The notes beneath the pieces were generated by a model that was not told the origin of the DNA, searched no databases, and saw only the letters and a list, made by a program, of their open reading frames with translations. Positions 12,318 to 16,437 of a stretch of 16,437 nucleotides of DNA are shown piece after piece (within the stretch, counting starts at the first letter, position 1; each line of letters opens with the position of its first letter). The translations under genes were made by a program, and so were the position numbers. Source of the stretch: Bacillota bacterium (GTDB lineage Bacteria; Bacillota; Clostridia; Peptostreptococcales; Anaerovoracaceae); the NCBI GenBank assembly GCA_017619985.1, contig JAFZRG010000117.1:1-16437 (forward strand), read 5' to 3'.

Positions 12318-13664
12318 ATGAGAACGATCCGAATCGGTTCCGGCGCCGGCTATGCGGGCGACAGACTGGAACCCTCCCTGGAACTCATCGAAAAGGGAAA
12401 TCTCGATTATATCAGCTACGAGTGCCTCGCGGAGCGCACCATCGCCATCGGCCAGGAAGCCAAGCTGAAGGACCCGAAGAAGGGTTACAACGGCCTGCTG
12501 GAATACCGCATGGAAAAGGCCCTGCCCCTTTGCTGGGAGCATAAGGTCAAGCTCATCACGAACATGGGTTCCGCCAACCCCGAAGCCGCTGCCGAAAAGT
12601 GCGTCGAGATCGCAAAGAAGCACGGCCTCACCGGCATGAAGATCGCCTGCGTCACCGGCGACGACATCCTGCCCATCATCGAAAAGTACGACGAAGTCGA
12701 AGTGTGGGAGAACCACAAGCCCCTGAGAGAGCTCGACGGCAAAGTCGTTTCCGCCAACGCCTATCTGGGCGTCGAAGGCATCATCAAGGCGCTCGAAGCA
12801 GGCGCTGATGTGGTCATCACCGGCCGCGTCGCAGACCCCGCCATCTTCATGGCTCCCGCCATCTACGAATTCGGCTGGTCCCTCGAAGACTGGGACAAGC
12901 TGGGCAAGGGCACCGCGATGGGCCACCTGCTCGAATGCGGCGGCCAGGCGACCGGCGGCTACTACATGGAGCCGGGCAAGAAGGACATCCCCGATCCCGC
13001 GAGACTGGGCTTCCCCATCGCGGAGATCTCCGAGGACGGTTCCCTCGTCATCACCAAGGTCGAAGGCTCCGGCGGCATGGTCACCAGAGACACGCTCAAA
13101 GAGCAGATCTGCTATGAGATCCATGACCCCGAGAACTACATCACTCCGGACGTCGTCGCGAACTTCCTGCACATCCAGTTCACCCAGGAGGGCAAGGACA
13201 GAGTGCGCGTGAGCGGCGTCACCGGCAAGCCCAAGACGGCTACGTTCAAGTGTTCCATCGGCTACAAGGACTGCTTCATCGGCGACGGCGAGATCTCCTA
13301 CGGCGGCCCCGGCTGCCTCGAGAGAGCCAAGCTCGCGCTCGAGATCGTCAAGGAGAGACTGGACATCGTCGCTCCCGGCGCGTTCGACGAGATGAAGTAC
13401 GACCTCATCGGCTGCAACTCCCTGTACTGGAATCCCGACAACCAGCTGCCCAGCGAACCCTCCGAGGTCCGCGTGAGAGTGGCCGGCAGAGCCAAGACCA
13501 AGGCGATCGCGGACCTGGTCCCGAACGAAGTCGAAGCCCTGTACACCAACGGTCCAGCAGGCGGCTGCGGTGCGGTCAAGCGCACCCGCGACATCGTCTC
13601 CGTTGCATCCATCCTGATCAACAGAAACGACGTCAAGCCCGAGATCGCAGTCTATACCGTTTAG
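12318..13664 (+). CDS. AtuA-family (DUF1446) protein, main domain
   Basis: 448 aa. The start MRTIRIGSGAGYAGDRLEPSLELIEKG and the later DYISYECLAERTIAI, ITNMGSANP, SANAYLGVEGIIKALEAGADVVITGRVADPA, LLECGGQATGGYY and SYGGPGCLERAKLALEIV are the conserved blocks of the AtuA/DUF1446 family. AtuA is required for acyclic terpene (citronellol/geraniol) breakdown in Pseudomonas, but its reaction is not firmly established, and many members lie in organic-acid operons. No signal or membrane segment is seen. The C-terminal small domain that other AtuA proteins carry is encoded separately by the next gene, 19 nt downstream. The gene uses AGA for many Arg codons and AAG for Lys, as does the CitMHS gene, consistent with high expression. 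RBS GAAAGGAAA. Confidence 0.9.
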   Translation: MRTIRIGSGAGYAGDRLEPSLELIEKGNLDYISYECLAERTIAIGQEAKLKDPKKGYNGLLEYRMEKALPLCWEHKVKLITNMGSANPEAAAEKCVEIAKKHGLTGMKIACVTGDDILPIIEKYDEVEVWENHKPLRELDGKVVSANAYLGVEGIIKALEAGADVVITGRVADPAIFMAPAIYEFGWSLEDWDKLGKGTAMGHLLECGGQATGGYYMEPGKKDIPDPARLGFPIAEISEDGSLVITKVEGSGGMVTRDTLKEQICYEIHDPENYITPDVVANFLHIQFTQEGKDRVRVSGVTGKPKTATFKCSIGYKDCFIGDGEISYGGPGCLERAKLALEIVKERLDIVAPGAFDEMKYDLIGCNSLYWNPDNQLPSEPSEVRVRVAGRAKTKAIADLVPNEVEALYTNGPAGGCGAVKRTRDIVSVASILINRNDVKPEIAVYTV

Positions 13665-13683
13665 GAAAGGAGGACGCAGAACA

Positions 13684-13983
13684 ATGAAACTTTACGAGAT
13701 CGCACATTCCCGCACCGGCGATAAGGGAAACATCTCCAATCTGTCCCTCATTCCCTACGATGAGAAGGACTTCGAAATGCTCAAGGAGAAAGTGACCGCA
13801 GAGAAGGTCAAGGAACACTTCAAGGGCATGGTCAAGGGCGACGTGGTCCGTTACGAACTGCCCGACGTGTGCTGCCTGAACTTCGTGATGCAGGCCGCGC
13901 TCGGCGGCGGCGTGACCCGCTCCCTCTCCGTCGACATGCACGGCAAAGGATTCTCCTCCTACCTGCTCGACATGGAGATCTAA
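13684..13983 (+). CDS. Stand-alone AtuA C-terminal-domain protein
   Basis: 99 aa. The opening MKLYEIAHSRTGDKGNISNLS, the VVRYELPDVCCLNFVMQAALGGGV block and the closing TRSLSVDMHGKGFSSYLL match the small ferredoxin-fold-like domain found at the C-terminus of many AtuA proteins. Here it has its own start codon and strong ribosome binding site (AAAGGAGG), 19 nt after the main AtuA gene. Frame and codon use are intact, so this is a true two-gene arrangement and not a frameshift: the upstream gene ends with a clean TAG and the ATG is well spaced. The two products most likely form one complex. No other function is suggested by the sequence. A terminator-like hairpin follows after 37 nt. Confidence 0.88.
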   Translation: MKLYEIAHSRTGDKGNISNLSLIPYDEKDFEMLKEKVTAEKVKEHFKGMVKGDVVRYELPDVCCLNFVMQAALGGGVTRSLSVDMHGKGFSSYLLDMEI

Positions 13984-14020
13984 AGGAAATATAACTGAAC
14001 CTGAAGAATAAAGAGAAACA

Positions 14021-14054
14021 CAAAGGCGCATCGCTTCCGGGCGGTGCGCCTTTG
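14021..14054 (+). terminator. Terminator-like hairpin after the AtuA operon
   Basis: CAAAGGCGCATCGC (14021-14034) pairs with GCGGTGCGCCTTTG (14041-14054) over 14 bp with one U-G pair and a TTCCGG loop, a very stable tetraloop-like cap. The T-rich tail is poor (TTTGGTTATG), so termination may be incomplete, but the stem is strong. Confidence 0.7.
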
Positions 14055-14066
14055 GTTATGCGGATA

Positions 14067-14075
14067 TGGTATACT
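14067..14075 (+). promoter_or_regulatory. Candidate extended -10 promoter of the amidohydrolase gene
   Basis: TGGTATACT has the TGn extension and a TATACT -10 (5 of 6). No good -35 is seen 17 nt upstream, where the terminator stem lies, which is tolerable for an extended -10. Transcription would start near 14082, about 29 nt before the start codon. Confidence 0.45.
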
Positions 14076-14110
14076 GGAACCAGAATAATATCTCGAACGG
14101 GGAGGTATAT

Positions 14111-15712
14111 ATGGACAAACTGTTTTATAACGGAAAGATCGTTACGATGGACGGAGTCAGCATCGTACAGGCAGTCGGCGTCGATCAGGACCGCATCGTT
14201 TTCACAGGATCCGACGAAGAGGCAGCAAACCTGAACGCGGACGAGCGCATCGATCTGCAGGGCGCACTGATGCTGCCCGGCTTCAACGAAGGTCATATGC
14301 ACACTGCGACCTATTCGTTCGTCAACAGCAATGTGACGATGTTCCATTGCCGGAGCGTGGCGGATTGCCTGGATACGCTGCGGCAGTATTACCAAACGCA
14401 CCCGGACCGGACCTGGATCTACGGCCGCGGCTGGAACGACCAGAATTTCGACGGAGAAAAACGCTACCCGACCCGGCAAGAACTGGATGAGATCGCGCCG
14501 GACATCCCGGTGATGGCCGTGCGCGCCTGCGGTCATGCGGCAGTCTGCAATACGGTCGCGATCCAAAAGATCGCGGCACGCCCGGAGGCAGCGGAGATGC
14601 TTGCAGACCGCATCCACCTGGACTCCGGCGTCGTGAACGAAGCCGCGGTCAAACTGTTTTACAAAGTCATCGACGAACCTTCTTTCGAGGACGTGGAGAA
14701 CATGCTGGAATTCGGACTGAAGCGTCTTTCCGAAGAAGGCATCACGACCTGCCAGAGCGATGATCTGCTCGGCATACCCGGCGCCGGCTGGCGCAAGGTG
14801 ATGCAGGCCTACCGGAATCTGGACAAAGCGGGCCGCATGCCGGTGCGTATCTGGGAACAGTGCCTGTTCCTGGATTACGAATCGTTCTCGGAGTTCGTGG
14901 CAGAGGGTTACCGTACGAAGCAGGGCGGAGGAATGTTCCGGATCGGACCGCTCAAGCTGTTGCTGGACGGGTCACTCGGCGCGAAAACTGCCGCCATCAC
15001 CGACCCCTACCCCGGGGAACCCGGCAACCGCGGCCTCCTGCTGTTTACACAGGAGCAGATGGATGCGCTGTTCCTGAAAGCGCAGGAAAACGACATCTCC
15101 GTTGCGGTGCACTGCATCGGTGACCGGGCGATGGAGACCGTGCTGAACGCAGTGGAATACGCGCAGGCGAAGTGTCCGAAAAGCGATATCCGCCATGGGA
15201 TCGTGCACGCGCAGATCACGACGCCGGCGATCCTGGAACGCATGGCGAAAGATCATGTGATCGGCTACATCCAGCCCGTGTTCGTGGGAACGGACATGGA
15301 CGTCTGCGAAGCCCGGATCGGGCACGAGCGGGCCAAAGACACGTACGCCTGGAAAACGATGCAGGATCTCGGCATCCTGACGGTCGGCGGTTCCGACGCG
15401 CCGGTGGAACGCTTCGACGTGCTGGAAAACATCTATTTCGCCGTGACCCGTCAGAAACTGGACGGCACGCCTGCCGGCGGATGGCTGCCGGAGCAGAAGC
15501 TCAGCGTATATGATGCCGTGAAGCTGTTTACGGTAAACGCCGCGAAGTCCTGCTTCATGGAGAACGAGCTGGGGCAGATCCGGGAAGGTTTTCTTGCCGA
15601 TCTGGTCGTGCTGTCGGAAGATATCTTTACGATCGATCCGGACAGGATCAAGGACGTCTGCGTGACCCGGACGGTCAGCTGCGGCAAGACGGTTTTCCGG
15701 AAAGAGAACTGA
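14111..15712 (+). CDS. Amidohydrolase family protein, YtcJ-like
   Basis: 533 aa from the ATG at 14111, chosen because GGGAGG lies 5 nt upstream; an upstream in-frame start at 14066 lacks a site and would lie over the predicted promoter. The layout is that of YtcJ-like metal-dependent amidohydrolases: an N-terminal beta sandwich, GFNEGHMH with metal ligands His62 and His64, LKLLLDGSLGAKTAAITDPY (281-300), His334 in AVHCIGDRA, RHGIVHAQ (361-368) and Asp429 in GGSDAPVE, then the C-terminal sandwich strands (GFLADLVVLSED). Relatives hydrolyse N-substituted formamides and other amides; most have unknown substrates. The protein is cytoplasmic with no signal peptide. It appears to be a single-gene unit with its own promoter and a strong terminator, convergent with the LysR gene. 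Confidence 0.92.
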   Translation: MDKLFYNGKIVTMDGVSIVQAVGVDQDRIVFTGSDEEAANLNADERIDLQGALMLPGFNEGHMHTATYSFVNSNVTMFHCRSVADCLDTLRQYYQTHPDRTWIYGRGWNDQNFDGEKRYPTRQELDEIAPDIPVMAVRACGHAAVCNTVAIQKIAARPEAAEMLADRIHLDSGVVNEAAVKLFYKVIDEPSFEDVENMLEFGLKRLSEEGITTCQSDDLLGIPGAGWRKVMQAYRNLDKAGRMPVRIWEQCLFLDYESFSEFVAEGYRTKQGGGMFRIGPLKLLLDGSLGAKTAAITDPYPGEPGNRGLLLFTQEQMDALFLKAQENDISVAVHCIGDRAMETVLNAVEYAQAKCPKSDIRHGIVHAQITTPAILERMAKDHVIGYIQPVFVGTDMDVCEARIGHERAKDTYAWKTMQDLGILTVGGSDAPVERFDVLENIYFAVTRQKLDGTPAGGWLPEQKLSVYDAVKLFTVNAAKSCFMENELGQIREGFLADLVVLSEDIFTIDPDRIKDVCVTRTVSCGKTVFRKEN

Positions 15713-15727
15713 CAGGCGTCCGTCAGC

Positions 15728-15875
15728 GTGAACACATCGCTCATTTTGATCCTATGTGCGACAAAAATCCGTCACACATGCTGCCAAATGGCACATGTTG
15801 TGACGGATTTCGCATCTTTTTGTGAACACATCCCTTATGATTAGCCTTGGTGTGAATAAATCGTGTCACACATTG
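15728..15875. repeat. Decayed tandem duplication, period 94 bp
   Basis: GTGAACACATC occurs at 15728-15738 and 15822-15832, exactly 94 bp apart. At the same offset the sequence around 15756-15780 (GTGCGA...GTCACACAT) matches that around 15850-15874 (GTGTGA...GTCACACAT) without gaps. Over about 53 nt I count roughly 37 identities by eye. The 270-nt stretch 15713-15984 holds no gene that I can support; it contains this repeat and the terminator hairpin. Confidence 0.55.
15765..15821. terminator. Large bidirectional terminator between convergent genes
   Basis: AAATCCGTCACACATG (15765-15780) pairs with CATG, a bulged T, and TGTGACGGATTT (15794-15810). An inner stem TGCC/GGCA with an AAAT loop completes about 20 bp of pairing. 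On the plus strand TTTTT follows at 15817-15821. On the minus strand the stem runs straight into GATTTTTG. It can therefore stop transcription from the amidohydrolase gene (+) and from the LysR gene (-). Confidence 0.85.
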
Positions 15876-15984
15876 ACCATAAGAATCCACTGTGCGAACA
15901 GATTCTCTTGCTGCTCATATTATTCGCAGTCGAACACGCTGCAGACAAGTCTGATTCAATCTATTTTCCCGGCCCCTGATTCGT

Positions 15985-16437
15985 TTACACATTCTGTTCG
16001 ACCCACGCCTTCGTGAACTCGATGAACAGCCGCGTGGAGCGCGAGACCGCCTCCCTGTCCTTTACGCATACGGCGATCTCACGGGTAAAATCCCCTTCCA
16101 GACTGCAGGCGGCCAGCGGGTAGGCACAGTTTTCGAGCATCAGTTCCGGCATGACCGCGACGCCGAGCCCGGCGGACACCATGGCCAGGATCGTCTCGTC
16201 GCCCTGTACCGTGTAGACCTCCGCAGGCCGTATCCCCAGCCGTTCCAGGATGCCGGCGACCTCGAAGTCGCTGCCCTCTTCAGGCCGGATGAACGTCTCG
16301 CGGGCCAGCGCCTCCGCCGGAAAGACCTTCCGCCCCGCCAGGGGATGACCCGCCGGAAGAACGGCCTTCCAGCGGTCCCGGTGCATCATCTCGCAGTCCA
16401 CGTCCAGCTCCGCCGGCAGGCACAGAAAGCCGCAGTC
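15985..16437 (-). CDS. LysR-type transcriptional regulator, C-terminal part (cut by window edge)
   Basis: 150 codons and a TAA stop are visible, open at the right edge; there is no stop upstream. The visible part is the second half of a LysR substrate-binding domain: DCGFLCLPAELD (the usual strand before the hinge), then WKAVLPAGHPLAG, ETFIRPEEGSDFEVAGILERLGI, VQGDETILAMVSAGLGVAVMPEL and the C-terminal helix TRLFIEFTKAWVEQ. Such proteins bind a small co-inducer and control, often, a divergently placed gene set, which here would lie to the right of the window. The N-terminal helix-turn-helix is not in view. An apparent GTG start inside the window (16399-16401) is an ordinary Val codon in this frame. 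The gene converges on the amidohydrolase gene across the bidirectional terminator. Confidence 0.9.
   Translation of the reverse strand, partial: DCGFLCLPAELDVDCEMMHRDRWKAVLPAGHPLAGRKVFPAEALARETFIRPEEGSDFEVAGILERLGIRPAEVYTVQGDETILAMVSAGLGVAVMPELMLENCAYPLAACSLEGDFTREIAVCVKDREAVSRSTRLFIEFTKAWVEQNV

Noticed and set aside
14066..14110. Fifteen-codon extension of the amidohydrolase
   Set aside because: It overlaps the predicted promoter and terminator tail, and the ATG at 14111 has a strong GGGAGG.
15739..15821. Miniature transposable element flanked by 11-bp target duplications
   Set aside because: The GTGAACACATC copies belong to a longer gapless match at 94-bp offset, and the enclosed segment lacks terminal inverted repeats at its ends, so a decayed tandem duplication fits better.
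15822..16016. 64-codon plus-strand open frame
   Set aside because: It begins inside the tandem repeat, runs antisense into the LysR gene end, has no ribosome binding site and shows no domain.

Overview
The window looks like chromosomal DNA of a moderately GC-rich, Gram-positive Firmicute, probably a clostridial anaerobe. The reasons are strong GGAGG-type ribosome binding sites, lipoprotein-type solute-binding proteins, sigma-A-like promoters, tightly packed operons, and a fermentative gene set (methionine gamma-lyase-like enzyme, CitMHS carrier, AtuA-family enzyme, YtcJ-like amidohydrolase). No rRNA, tRNA, CRISPR array, insertion sequence or phage gene is visible. I do not name a species.

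Region 1 (1-5134, minus strand) is one compact operon. In transcription order it encodes a metallo-beta-lactamase/NUDIX fusion protein, a small lipoprotein, a Cys/Met-metabolism PLP enzyme, a nitrilase-family amidohydrolase, a protein with an Sm-like N-terminus, and the first 13 codons of a further gene cut by the window edge. Intergenic gaps within the five complete genes are 9-22 nt and several stop codons overlap the next ribosome binding site.

Region 2 (5135-5409) is a divergent promoter region. It carries a candidate promoter on each strand, a near-perfect 16-bp palindrome next to the minus-strand -35 element, and AT-rich direct and inverted repeats.

Region 3 (5410-9309, plus strand) is an operon for a polar-amino-acid-type ABC transporter (binding lipoprotein, permease, ATPase) followed by a PfkB-family kinase-like protein and a BtpA-family TIM-barrel protein. 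A perfect 13-bp hairpin lies between the binding protein and permease genes and may set their expression ratio. The kinase lacks the usual catalytic Asp (GCGN in place of GAGD). Substrate and pathway are unknown; an imported sugar- or nucleoside-like compound carrying an amino acid part is one inference.

Region 4 (9310-14054, plus strand) holds a PAS-AAA+-Fis regulator and, after a terminator, a three-gene operon: CitMHS carrier, AtuA-family (DUF1446) protein, and a separate small protein matching the AtuA C-terminal domain. Three copies of TTCCA-N6-TGGAA connect them: one inside the regulator's own candidate promoter and two, exactly 21 bp apart, upstream of the carrier. This looks like a self-contained regulon for uptake and breakdown of an organic acid. 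The regulator has lost the GAFTGA loop, and its start codon can be closed in a 9-bp hairpin.

Region 5 (14055-16437) holds a YtcJ-like amidohydrolase (+), a 270-nt non-coding stretch with a large bidirectional terminator and a decayed tandem duplication of 94-bp period, and the C-terminal part of a convergent LysR-type regulator (-) that runs off the window.
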